From Gammaproteobacteria bacterium (GTDB lineage Bacteria > Pseudomonadota > Gammaproteobacteria > Pseudomonadales > Azotimanducaceae): a DNA stretch of 64,000 nt. Below the pieces are notes generated by a model. It made no database searches and was not told the DNA's origin. It was given only the letters and a program-made list of their open reading frames with translations. Position numbers and translations under genes: made by a program. The stretch is from assembly GCA_009840545.1 (NCBI GenBank), contig VXNM01000001.1, positions 1 through 64,000 of the forward strand. Direction: 5' to 3'. This document shows, in pieces, positions 37,270-45,717 of the stretch. Positions within the stretch are counted from its first letter, which is position 1. Every line of letters starts with the position of its first letter.

Positions 37270-37517
37270 TCAAGTTCGATAGGCTGATTATCAGTTGAGT
37301 CTCGTTGAACAAAGACTGCAAACTCTTCGTCCGTTAGCCGAGATTCGCGCCCGACAGCGGTCAATAGCGTTCCAAGTCGGACTCGTCCTTCAGGCATGAC
37401 CGAGTCCTTCAGAATTGCGCGAACCTCAGCCTCGGTGCTATGGCCTCTTAGAGCGGCTCGAACACGTAGAGCACGATGAACTTCATCAGGCAGGTTTCGT
37501 ACAGTGATTGTGGCCAT
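37266..37517 (-). CDS. vapB: VapB/FitA-type ribbon-helix-helix antitoxin
   Basis: An antitoxin of about 83 aa. The ATG at 37517 begins MATITVRNLPDEVHRALRVRAALRGHSTEAEVRAIL, the typical FitA/StbC ribbon-helix-helix DNA-binding domain (beta strand TITVRNLP, then two helices). A start two codons upstream is also open. The C-terminal 40 residues should wrap the toxin. It is the first gene of the pair and overlaps vapC. Such antitoxins repress their own promoter with the toxin; a near-perfect inverted repeat lies 25-53 bases upstream. Confidence 0.87.
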   Translation of the reverse strand: MATITVRNLPDEVHRALRVRAALRGHSTEAEVRAILKDSVMPEGRVRLGTLLTAVGRESRLTDEEFAVFVQRDSTDNQPIELE

Positions 37518-37541
37518 CAGCAACTTTGAGTAATGCTTTCG

Positions 37542-37570
37542 ATGCTATCATTGTAAGAGATTGACAGCAT
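37542..37570. promoter_or_regulatory. inverted repeat upstream of vapB, candidate operator
   Basis: ATGCTATCA (37542-37550) and TGACAGCAT (37562-37570) match as inverted copies in 8 of 9 positions with an 11-base spacer. Position just upstream of vapB fits autorepression by a ribbon-helix-helix antitoxin. Confidence 0.45.
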
Positions 37571-37759
37571 AAATTCCAAGTGCAGCGAAGACCGGGGCCC
37601 TCTCAAGCAAGTTGATGTAGGAAGAAGCTCAGTTTGCCGAAGAGAGAGGTTGTTAAAGTGTCCGCAAATGTACCTTTCCTAGTGGTACAGCGATACAAGT
37701 GCAAATTCCTGATTTTCGGAACCTAACCCAACAATCTATACCATAATGGACAATTGCCA

Positions 37760-39652
37760 ATGAATCAGTCTCATCCTATGTGTCTACCGCTCAGAATTTT
37801 GAATGTCGTTGCACCTGTGAGATTTCCAATAGTTCTCGGCACCTTTGCCGTGATTTCTGTCTGTCTCGCATCGTGCGTTCAGGCTACGGCGAATGAGAAT
37901 ATTCGCACCGGTATCACATTCGACGATACCGAATCCTTATTTGTGGCTCAGACCGAGTCAAGACGTGTCAATGACATCAAAAATTCAGAAAGTTCTAGAG
38001 CTGACCAGTCGACCATCCGTTCTCTCAAAGATCTCGAAAAATACAAGAGCCCTCTTCGCCGGAATCTTGCTCTTCACGAGCTTGTGTCCACGGCAGAAAG
38101 AAAGCAAGTGCTTGAACTACTTGAAGAATCGAACGAAGTCGTCCCGCAGCGGAGACGACAAATTCAGCAGCTGATCTTGCAAAGGTTTGCTCAACTAGAT
38201 CCAGTAAAGGCGTATGAACAGATTCAGTCGCTGGCTGCTCACGACTCACGTCATCTAATCGACTCAATCTTTAAGGAATGGTCTGCTCACAGTCTCGAGG
38301 AAGCGGTCGAGTTCGCTGGCTCACTCGAAGACGAGGAAAAATCTTTTGCTCTATGGGGTATTTTGGCGGAACGGACAGATTTATCGGATGAAAAACGTCG
38401 AGAAGTTGCCCAACAGCTTGGGGATGAGAGGTATGCAATTAATTTGATCATGCAAGAGAAGCTGAGTAAACCTGTTGCAAACCCAGAAAAAACTTGGAAC
38501 GAGCTCACAAGGGAAATTGAAGGAGACCCAGGACAATCTTGGATGCTGGCTACCGTGGCACGAGCATGGGTCGAAAAAAGTGGTTTGCGTGTGCTGGATC
38601 GGATTTCTAAGTCAATCTCTAACTCACAGACTAGACAGATGGTACTGAGTTCTGTTCTTCTCAGAGCAGCTGAAATTGATGCCGAAGGTGCGTTTGAGTA
38701 TGCGTTGAAGTACGACGACCGTCCGGGCAGTTTTAACTCGCTTCTTTCCGTAGTAACGAATGCCTGGGTTAAATCGGACCCTCAATCCGCCATGGACGCA
38801 GCATCTCGCATAGAAAAATTCGGTTTGCGCCGAAGAGTAGAGGAATCCGTAGCTAGAGCATGGGCGAATCATAATCCGCGGGATGTACTCTCGATTTTGG
38901 ATTCCCTACCAGATCATCTTCGCAATACAGCTACCAGTACGGCAATCTCGGCATTGGTGAATGAAGATCCTGTCGAAGCAAGCAAGTTCGTGGCTGGCAT
39001 GAAGGGTACATTGAGAGCGACTGCTGCGTCGTCCCTCATAACAGTCTGGTCGTCCCGTCACAAGGACTATGAAGGTATGCTTGACTGGGTCCTAAATGCG
39101 CCAGGCATTGCGGATCTTAGGACTTTTCTACTCCCAGAGGCCCTCTCCCATGTCTCATATGTAGACCCAAAGCTTGCGATGGATGAAGCGCTCAAACTAC
39201 CAATGGCACCTGGTCAGCCAGGTTTCGAAGCCTCGATAATCTTCTATCTCACCCACCGCGACATCGACACCGCACGAGAATTTCTTCCTCGAGTTCGAGC
39301 GGGAACTACGCAGACAGAAGCATACGGACACGTCGGCAACTATTACCTAAAGAATGGAGAAACCGACGAGGTCTTCAATCTGGCACTTCAGCTTCCTGCT
39401 TCGAATCGAGCGGTTTACTTTCAGACACTGTTACACACATGGAGCCAATTCGACCCCAGTGGCTTGCTTGACTCTATCGATAAACTACCCACGCCGGATA
39501 TCAAGTCCAAGGCGGCGTTAGCACTCTCTGCGTCAAATAAGGGACATAGAAAGCTCACGAAGCAGCAACTTGAAACTGCTAGCAGATATCTTTCGCAAGA
39601 AGATGCGGACAGTCTAGAGAATGGCGAATTTCGCTCTAGACTTGGATGGTGA
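37760..39652 (+). CDS. exported helical-repeat protein (paralogue 3)
   Basis: A 630-residue member of the same family as the genes at 31644 and 33567. The ATG at 37760 is preferred to a TTG two codons earlier. A long n-region is followed by the hydrophobic FPIVLGTFAVISVCLASC; the LASC end looks like a lipoprotein signal, so outer- or inner-membrane anchoring is possible. Repeats of the same W-x-x-x-(D/N)-P type recur: WSAHSLEEAVEFAG, WVKSDPQSAMDAAS, WANHNPRDVLSILDSLP and WSQFDPSGLLDSIDKLP. Function unknown. The PhyH gene and the vapBC pair lie between it and its two paralogues. Confidence 0.7.
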   Translation: MNQSHPMCLPLRILNVVAPVRFPIVLGTFAVISVCLASCVQATANENIRTGITFDDTESLFVAQTESRRVNDIKNSESSRADQSTIRSLKDLEKYKSPLRRNLALHELVSTAERKQVLELLEESNEVVPQRRRQIQQLILQRFAQLDPVKAYEQIQSLAAHDSRHLIDSIFKEWSAHSLEEAVEFAGSLEDEEKSFALWGILAERTDLSDEKRREVAQQLGDERYAINLIMQEKLSKPVANPEKTWNELTREIEGDPGQSWMLATVARAWVEKSGLRVLDRISKSISNSQTRQMVLSSVLLRAAEIDAEGAFEYALKYDDRPGSFNSLLSVVTNAWVKSDPQSAMDAASRIEKFGLRRRVEESVARAWANHNPRDVLSILDSLPDHLRNTATSTAISALVNEDPVEASKFVAGMKGTLRATAASSLITVWSSRHKDYEGMLDWVLNAPGIADLRTFLLPEALSHVSYVDPKLAMDEALKLPMAPGQPGFEASIIFYLTHRDIDTAREFLPRVRAGTTQTEAYGHVGNYYLKNGETDEVFNLALQLPASNRAVYFQTLLHTWSQFDPSGLLDSIDKLPTPDIKSKAALALSASNKGHRKLTKQQLETASRYLSQEDADSLENGEFRSRLGW

Positions 39653-39972
39653 ATAACGCATATTGCAAAAGAGATTAGGTACTAGTCTGGACCAATTCAG
39701 CAGTAGAGCAACCTACTTTAGAGCTTGAAGCAACTCTTGCAAGGTAGTTAATCTACATCTTCATCGGTGGTGCAGACTGAATTGGGTGGGAGTGGTGTCC
39801 ACCAATCATGGATAAGCCTTAGGCTGTGTTATCGATTCCCTTGAAGGGCTACTAGAAATCAGAGCTCTTCTCACTTGGGGAAGCCACATTTTTGCGAGAT
39901 TGGCTTTCTCAATCGCTAAGCCAAACCAGATTCCGGGAAGATCTTCCCCAACTTGTTCAATTACAAACAGTC
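39653..39972. other. intergenic region before the first TlpA-like lipoprotein
   Basis: These 320 bases hold no supported gene. An imperfect hairpin with a one-base bulge (ATTGGGTGG with CCACCAAT, 39781-39807) is the only structure I noticed. The open frame before 40021 is an upstream extension of the lipoprotein gene and not coding in my reading. Confidence 0.4.
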
Positions 39973-39989
39973 CACGCTATAGAATGTAC
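39973..39989 (+). promoter_or_regulatory. duplicated promoter-like element, copy 1
   Basis: CACGCTATAGAATGTAC contains a good extended -10 (TATAGAAT) and lies 31 bases before the lipoprotein ATG at 40021. The same 17 bases recur 32 bases before the paralogous gene at 42587, in otherwise diverged surroundings, which argues for selection. No clear -35 is present. Confidence 0.5.
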
Positions 39990-40020
39990 GCTCCAAATTA
40001 CAGCTGAACACACCACTTTC

Positions 40021-41979
40021 ATGAAACAGCTATTTTCCGCGGTGGGCCTTGCACTTCTGGTATTGCTTCTTGCTTCTTGCAGTTCCAGTCCACCTGTCAC
40101 TTACACAATATCGGGTGATTTCATCGTCGTTGAGAACCCTGAACCCGAAGACTCCGACGCTTCTGACGAGGCTACCAGCGACACATCGCTCGACTCTGAG
40201 TCGGAATCGAATGCGCCCTTAGATGCGACTTCTGTAACGATTTCCGTTACTTACGAAACTACGACCAAGGACGGGGAAACTGAAACAGTCGAATTGGCGT
40301 CAGGAAGTTTTGTTGACGGCAAAATCTCGTTTACTGGTGAGATCGCTGAGCCCACAACAGTGAAAATCTCTGCCGATGTGAACGAGGAAGACCAATTTAC
40401 TGTTGAAGCGTTGCTAACAGCTGAACATGAGGTCAAGTTCGCACTCATGGATTTCTGGGGTGAATATCCTTACGATCAGCTCGTTTTGGTTGGAGGTTCA
40501 CATCTGTCGAAAGATAGCACCAAGAATTTCAGCATCACTGCTGATTTGAGTGCTGTTGACGAGGATTTGTCGAGCGCGATCGTAGATGCATATGGAACGC
40601 AATACGACGAAGAAGGAGAACCTCAAATGTTGGAACTCGGCAGAGTATTGCTTGTCGACAAAAAGTTTGTATTTGAGGCCGATATCGACGAACCTGCCAT
40701 CATCAACGGGTTCGTCTCGACGGGAGGCGACTACCACGGATCATTTAGAGCAGTGGCCGAACCCAATGCCGACATTGCTATATATCCGCATGGGGATGGT
40801 TCAGCAAACGAACTCTTGGCAACTTCCGATTCCAGTATTCACAAAAACCTCATTGAAAGTTGGCAGCAGTCTGAAGAGTATTTGTCTACATTGGACAAAT
40901 ATTCCGACGCCTACAAGCAATATATGGCAGATTGGGAAGCCGAACAGGAAGCAGCAGAAAGCGAAGACGACAGTGAGACTGATGCTTCAGGTGGGGAATT
41001 GGCTGAAGAGAACGAAGATCAAGTAACTGAAGAGGCCGGGGAAATGCTGGCTTCCGCAGAAACCGAAGAGGACACCTCCACCGAGGCAACGTCAGAAGAT
41101 TCGTCAGACTCGACAGAAGCAGGTGTACTCCCCGCCGAAGGTTGCGAGCATATTGCTCAAGAAGCTGAACAATCTAGTGGCTTTTCGGCTGCTGGCGACT
41201 TTGAGATGCCCGCCTACTACAAATTCTATGAAGAACTTGAAACCATTCGATCTTCAGCATTACAGAAAGTCGCTCAAAATTTTGATAATCCGATGGAGTC
41301 GCTGCTGGCCATGGAATTGGGAGCATTTGGCTTTCGTTCAGAAAACCGAAGCGATGCATTTCCAATCTACGACAAACTTGCAGAGTTGCTTGACGATGAG
41401 ATCGTCGCTAGCCGCGTGACACCTGCCCGAGAGAGACTCGTCTGGTTCTTGGAATCAGAAGAAAATGATTCTAGTTTGAGTCCGGGACAGAAGGCACCCG
41501 AGTTTACACTTGCCAACCTTGAAGGCACTGATGTTGCTCTCTACGAGGTGCTCGCCGAGAAAGAAGTCGTGCTCATCGACTTTTGGGCATCTTGGTGTGG
41601 TCCGTGCATCGCTGATTTTCCCGAGCTAAAGCGACTCTACGCGGCTTACGACGACCATGGTTTCGAAATCGTCGGTGTGTCTATCGACAGCGCACATGAA
41701 GATTGGGAACAAGGATCAATCGACAACGAACTTCCTTGGATTGACCTGGGACAAATGGACGGATGGGAGGGTGCTATTGCGACTACATACGGAGTTCTGG
41801 CTATCCCTAAGGGCTATCTGCTTGATAGCAAAGGATGCATCTTGGAGAAGAACATCCGACCAGCCAGACTTGAGGAGGTTCTGGTCGCACGTTACGGTGA
41901 GGTGCCCGAATCCAGCGAGTCGGACGTAGAGACTGAATCATTGGATGCTGATTCGGGAACAGACGAAATGGGCGGGTGA
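40021..41979 (+). CDS. lipoprotein with C-terminal TlpA-like thioredoxin domain (copy 1)
   Basis: A 652-residue envelope protein. The ATG at 40021 gives a textbook lipoprotein signal, MKQLFSAVGLALLVLLLASC. A beta-rich domain (about residues 25-290), with SVTYETTTKDGETETVELAS resembling DUF4369-type sequence, is followed by an acidic low-complexity linker rich in Glu, Asp, Ser and Thr (about 305-375). A helical segment comes next, then a TlpA/AhpC-TSA thioredoxin fold from about 490: LSPGQKAPEFTLANLEG and the redox motif FWASWCGPCIADFPELKRLY (Cys526 and Cys529). It should reduce or exchange disulfides on the outer side of the inner membrane or on the outer membrane. The substrate is unknown. 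Confidence 0.85.
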   Translation: MKQLFSAVGLALLVLLLASCSSSPPVTYTISGDFIVVENPEPEDSDASDEATSDTSLDSESESNAPLDATSVTISVTYETTTKDGETETVELASGSFVDGKISFTGEIAEPTTVKISADVNEEDQFTVEALLTAEHEVKFALMDFWGEYPYDQLVLVGGSHLSKDSTKNFSITADLSAVDEDLSSAIVDAYGTQYDEEGEPQMLELGRVLLVDKKFVFEADIDEPAIINGFVSTGGDYHGSFRAVAEPNADIAIYPHGDGSANELLATSDSSIHKNLIESWQQSEEYLSTLDKYSDAYKQYMADWEAEQEAAESEDDSETDASGGELAEENEDQVTEEAGEMLASAETEEDTSTEATSEDSSDSTEAGVLPAEGCEHIAQEAEQSSGFSAAGDFEMPAYYKFYEELETIRSSALQKVAQNFDNPMESLLAMELGAFGFRSENRSDAFPIYDKLAELLDDEIVASRVTPARERLVWFLESEENDSSLSPGQKAPEFTLANLEGTDVALYEVLAEKEVVLIDFWASWCGPCIADFPELKRLYAAYDDHGFEIVGVSIDSAHEDWEQGSIDNELPWIDLGQMDGWEGAIATTYGVLAIPKGYLLDSKGCILEKNIRPARLEEVLVARYGEVPESSESDVETESLDADSGTDEMGG

Positions 41980-42000
41980 GGCTCAACTAATTTCTAGTGA

Positions 42001-42038
42001 ACCGGCGTATCGAAGTCTTCATTTCTCGGTACGCCGGT
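42001..42038. terminator. terminator-like hairpin after TlpA-like copy 1
   Basis: ACCGGCGTATCGA pairs with TCGGTACGCCGGT (13 bp with one G-T pair) around a 12-base loop, 21 bases after the stop; ATCTTTTCC follows. A homologous hairpin follows copy 2, so this is part of the duplicated unit. Confidence 0.65.
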
Positions 42039-42537
42039 ATCTTTTCCAAATCTGACAAGCCAATAAGGTAGCCTGCGACTGTGCGATTTGAATGATTTCG
42101 CCAGGGCACCACGAATTCTCAACGTGATTCGTTCAAACTAATTCTTGAGAAATGAACCCCCTGGTGAGATTCAATTGTGGGAAATTCTCTAGACCGTCTA
42201 CAGTTGGTATTCATCAGGTGCGCCGTCGGGAGAGCAGGGAGTAACGTCTGTCTCCTCAAAAGGAATGGAACGACCTTCCCATTTCTTTGTACCACTAGCA
42301 AGTCGGTTGATAAAACGCTTCTAGCTAATCCAGATCCAACTCGGTGTCAAATTGAGTTGGCGGCGATCAATCGAAAAATGAAATTGGGTTGAGCGAACCC
42401 TAGCCCACAAAGTGTTCACTGGCGGTCAGAACTCCCCAGGCAGTGAGAACTGTAGCTTTGCCGGATTAGAAGTTCCTATCTCACACGTATATCCAAATCT
42501 TGCAAGTTCTTCTGGACTCGACAGATGGTTCCAGGGG
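42039..42537. other. intergenic region between the tandem lipoprotein genes
   Basis: About 500 bases without a supported gene. Short frames on both strands have no family signature or ribosome-binding site. The duplicated -10 element begins at its right end. Confidence 0.4.
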
Positions 42538-42554
42538 CACGCTATAGAATGTAC
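42538..42554 (+). promoter_or_regulatory. duplicated promoter-like element, copy 2
   Basis: Identical to the 17-base element at 39973-39989 and placed 32 bases before the ATG at 42587. The TATAGAAT core can serve as -10. Confidence 0.5.
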
Positions 42555-42586
42555 AGTTCAAATTCAACTCTGCTCACAGCACTTAC

Positions 42587-44560
42587 ATGAAAAAGCTACT
42601 TTCTTCATTTGGACTTGCACTTCTGGTATTGCTTCTAGCTTCCTGCAGTTCTAGTCCTCCAATTACCTACACAATTTCGGGTGACTTCATTGTCGTAGAA
42701 AATCCTGAACCCCAAGAACTCGATGATTCTGACGAGGCAACTACCGAAGCATCGTCCGATTCTGAGGCAGATTCGATTGCCCCTCTAGATGCTGCTTCTG
42801 TAACGATATCCGTTACTTACGAAACTACCAATGAGGACGGAGAAACAGAAACAGTCGAATTGGCATCGGGGGGCTTTACCGACGGCAAGATTTCGTTTAT
42901 CGGAGAAATCAACGAGCCAACGACTATAAAGATTTCAGCAGATGTGAGCGATGAGAACCAGTTCTCAGTCGAGACGTTGCTAACAGCTGAACATGAGGTC
43001 AAATTCGCGCTTATGGATTTCTGGGGTGAATTTCCCTATGACCAACTCGTTTTGGTAGAGGGTGCGCACCTATCTAAGGATCTCACCAAGAAATTCACCG
43101 TTTCCGCTGACTTAAGTGCTGTGGATTCAGATTTATCCAGCGCGATCGCAACCGCAAGAGGCATGCAGTTCGATGAAGAGGGAGAACTCCAGCGACTAGA
43201 TCTCGGCAAAATCTTGCTTGTGGATAAGAAGTTTGTAATTGAAGCCGACGTGGACGAACCAACTGTCATTAGTGGATATGTATCGACCGGTGCCGACTAC
43301 TATGGAATGTTTACTGCGGTGGCTGAGCCCAATGTCCAAATCGAGGTGTTTCCCCTCGGAGATGGTTCTGTGGATGAACTCTTGGTGACTTCCGACACTG
43401 GCATGCACAAAAACCTGATAGAGAGTTGGCAACAATCTGATGAATACTTGGCAAAGTTGGTCGAATATGACGAAGCGTTTAAGCAGTACCAAGCGGAATG
43501 GGAAGCCAAACAAGAAGCTGCTGAGAGTGAGCAAGAAGGTGACCAAGACATTGGTACCCAGGATTCAGATGAAGCAACGGTCGCTGATGGAACCGAAGAA
43601 CAAGATTCTGAAGAGTCTTCGAAATCACTTGCATCTGAAGATACAGATGCCGATTCGTTATCTGAGGCGGATGCGGATGAATCTTTGGCATTGGAGGACT
43701 CAATCGTACAGCCCGCCGAAGGGTGCGAACATGCTGCACAGGAGTCGGAACAATCCGTAGGTATTGCTGCCGCTAGCGATTATGAATATCCCGAGTATTA
43801 CCAGATTTACCTACAAAAACAATCAATTCAATCAAACGCACTTCAGAAGATTGCAAAGGAAATGAAGAATCCTTTAGAGTCTCTTCTCGCGATGGAGTTG
43901 GGAGCATTTAGTACTCGATCTGAAAACCCCAGCGATGCTTTTCCAGTTTACGACAAGCTCGCACAGTTGCTCGACGAGGATCTAGTCGTACGACGAGTGT
44001 CTCCCGCTCGCGATAGATTCGCACGACAGCTAGAGTCTCAGGAAAATGATGCTAGCTTGAGTCCTGGGCAGAAGGCGCCGGAGTTCACACTTGCGAATCA
44101 CGATGGCACAGAAGTTGCTCTCTACGATGTTATTGCCGAGAAAGAAATGGTGCTCATCGATTTCTGGGCATCATGGTGTGGTCCATGCATCGCAGATTTC
44201 CCTGAACTGAAGAGGCTGTATGCGGCATACAACGACCTAGGCTTTGAGATAGTCGGAGTATCCATTGACAGCGCACTTGAAGATTGGGAACAGGGATCTA
44301 TCGACAATGAACTACCCTGGATCGATCTAGGAGAGATGGACGGATGGGAAGGCGCTACTGCAACAATGTACGGTGTTCTTGCAATTCCAAAGGGCTACTT
44401 GCTCGATTCACAGGGTTGCATTCTCGAAAAGAACATCCGTCCTGCCAGACTCGAAGAGGTACTCGTTGCTCAGTATGGTGAGGTGCCGGAATCAAGCGAG
44501 TCGGATGCAGAGACCGAATCGGATGAAATTGATTCCGGATCGGACGAAATGGGAGGATAG
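42587..44560 (+). CDS. lipoprotein with C-terminal TlpA-like thioredoxin domain (copy 2)
   Basis: A 657-residue paralogue of the gene at 40021, from tandem duplication. The lipoprotein signal (MKKLLSSFGLALLVLLLASC), beta-rich domain and TlpA domain are nearly colinear with copy 1. The thioredoxin motif is again FWASWCGPCIADFPELKRLY (Cys531 and Cys534). The acidic linker (about residues 305-380) differs most, being rewritten as a different mix of Asp, Glu, Ser and Ala, as expected for a spacer under weak constraint. The two copies probably do the same redox task on different substrates or in different amounts; neither is visibly broken. Confidence 0.85.
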   Translation: MKKLLSSFGLALLVLLLASCSSSPPITYTISGDFIVVENPEPQELDDSDEATTEASSDSEADSIAPLDAASVTISVTYETTNEDGETETVELASGGFTDGKISFIGEINEPTTIKISADVSDENQFSVETLLTAEHEVKFALMDFWGEFPYDQLVLVEGAHLSKDLTKKFTVSADLSAVDSDLSSAIATARGMQFDEEGELQRLDLGKILLVDKKFVIEADVDEPTVISGYVSTGADYYGMFTAVAEPNVQIEVFPLGDGSVDELLVTSDTGMHKNLIESWQQSDEYLAKLVEYDEAFKQYQAEWEAKQEAAESEQEGDQDIGTQDSDEATVADGTEEQDSEESSKSLASEDTDADSLSEADADESLALEDSIVQPAEGCEHAAQESEQSVGIAAASDYEYPEYYQIYLQKQSIQSNALQKIAKEMKNPLESLLAMELGAFSTRSENPSDAFPVYDKLAQLLDEDLVVRRVSPARDRFARQLESQENDASLSPGQKAPEFTLANHDGTEVALYDVIAEKEMVLIDFWASWCGPCIADFPELKRLYAAYNDLGFEIVGVSIDSALEDWEQGSIDNELPWIDLGEMDGWEGATATMYGVLAIPKGYLLDSQGCILEKNIRPARLEEVLVAQYGEVPESSESDAETESDEIDSGSDEMGG

Positions 44561-44589
44561 GGCTTAAAAGAAGCTTAATACGTAAATCA

Positions 44590-44637
44590 GCGTACCGAAA
44601 TCTCCTTGTTGAAGCAGTTCTTCATCTTTCGGTACGC
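44590..44637. terminator. terminator-like hairpin after TlpA-like copy 2
   Basis: GCGTACCGAAA (44590-44600) and TTTCGGTACGC (44627-44637) are perfect complements with a 26-base loop, followed by CGGATTTCTTTCC. It matches the hairpin after copy 1 in its core. The rest of 44638-44943 contains no supported gene. Confidence 0.6.
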
Positions 44638-44943
44638 CGGATTTCTTTCCAGTTTCGAGCTGTATTGTTCGATTTTGTGAATCGGCAGAATTGAGCTTTA
44701 ACTAAGCTCAAATGAATGCTGCTACTTCGATGGGGGCGATATTAGTAACCTTCAAATGTGTCTTCAATCTGCATTGAGGTTCCCAACAATTGAATCCCGT
44801 TGCACTTCTTGCGATTAGTGTTTTGGAAGCTATACACTAAATGCCGTAGTGCGATGAAGACAAGTCACCTATAGCTTGTAGCTTGGAAGAATTGGAGGCG
44901 AAGTGTGGGAACCCGGCGAAACACTATGAAATGTTACGAAACG

Positions 44944-45717
44944 TTATTCGTTAACCCACTTGGCATTTCGCTTTTCTCGGAACGCCGCCATGCCCTCGGC
45001 AGCCTCTTCAGATCGAAACATCCGGCCGCTCCAAACCGATGTCTGTTCAAATCCTTCGGAACGATCCCATCCGGGAACCCGGCGCACCAGCTTTTTGCAC
45101 TCGGCAACTGCATTCGGGCCGCCCATGTTGATCATATCGATCTCTTCTTGAACAGCGGACTTAAGCTTATCGGCAGGAACTGCTCTGTGCACAAAGCCCA
45201 TGTCCACTGCTTGAGAGCCCGTGAATCTTTCGCCCGTGAGGAATAGCTTCATTGCATGGTGGGTCCCAAGTTTTGGAATGCAAACAACCGAGATCACTGC
45301 AGGGATCACACCGATACGGACTTCGCTAAAACTAAATCTGGCGTCTTCCACTGCAACGACGATGTCGGCTGCTCCCACCAGACCCAATCCACCGGCAAAC
45401 GCGGCTCCGTTTACTGCCGCAATCACTGGTTTGTCGCTATCCATGATTCGGGTAAGCACATCCGGGTACGGAACAGACCTTCTTCCTTCAATTGAAGCAC
45501 CCGGAGGGCTCTTAAGGTCTGCACCGGAACAGAAAGCGGGCGGTGCGCCGGTTATCACAATGCACCGAACAGATGGGTCTTGGTTCGCTTCCCCAAGATG
45601 GTCGTAAAGTTCGCTAACAAGTACCGACGAGAGTGCGTTTCGGTTATCTGGACGATTGAGCGTTATCCAAGCCGCACCTGTCTCGATCTCATACTTGGTG
45701 GCTTCTGTCGTTGCCAT
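44944..45717 (-). CDS. enoyl-CoA hydratase/isomerase (crotonase) family enzyme
   Basis: A 257-residue crotonase-fold enzyme, last gene of the carboxylase operon. The oxyanion-hole blocks are PPAFCSGADLK (about residue 60-70) and AAVNGAAFAGGLGLVGAADIVVA (about 100-120). The catalytic region SFSEVRIGVIPAVIS holds a Glu at the usual first acidic position. MGFVHRAVPADKL follows. In a leucine-type pathway this would be the methylglutaconyl-CoA hydratase step, between carboxylase and lyase; a general enoyl-CoA hydratase is equally possible. Its ATG overlaps the stop of the carboxylase alpha gene (TAATG), so translation is coupled. Confidence 0.85.
   Translation of the reverse strand: MATTEATKYEIETGAAWITLNRPDNRNALSSVLVSELYDHLGEANQDPSVRCIVITGAPPAFCSGADLKSPPGASIEGRRSVPYPDVLTRIMDSDKPVIAAVNGAAFAGGLGLVGAADIVVAVEDARFSFSEVRIGVIPAVISVVCIPKLGTHHAMKLFLTGERFTGSQAVDMGFVHRAVPADKLKSAVQEEIDMINMGGPNAVAECKKLVRRVPGWDRSEGFEQTSVWSGRMFRSEEAAEGMAAFREKRNAKWVNE

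Noticed and set aside
39892..40020. 43-codon upstream extension of the first TlpA-like gene
   Set aside because: It would bury the lipoprotein signal and cover the duplicated promoter element; copy 2 starts directly with the signal.
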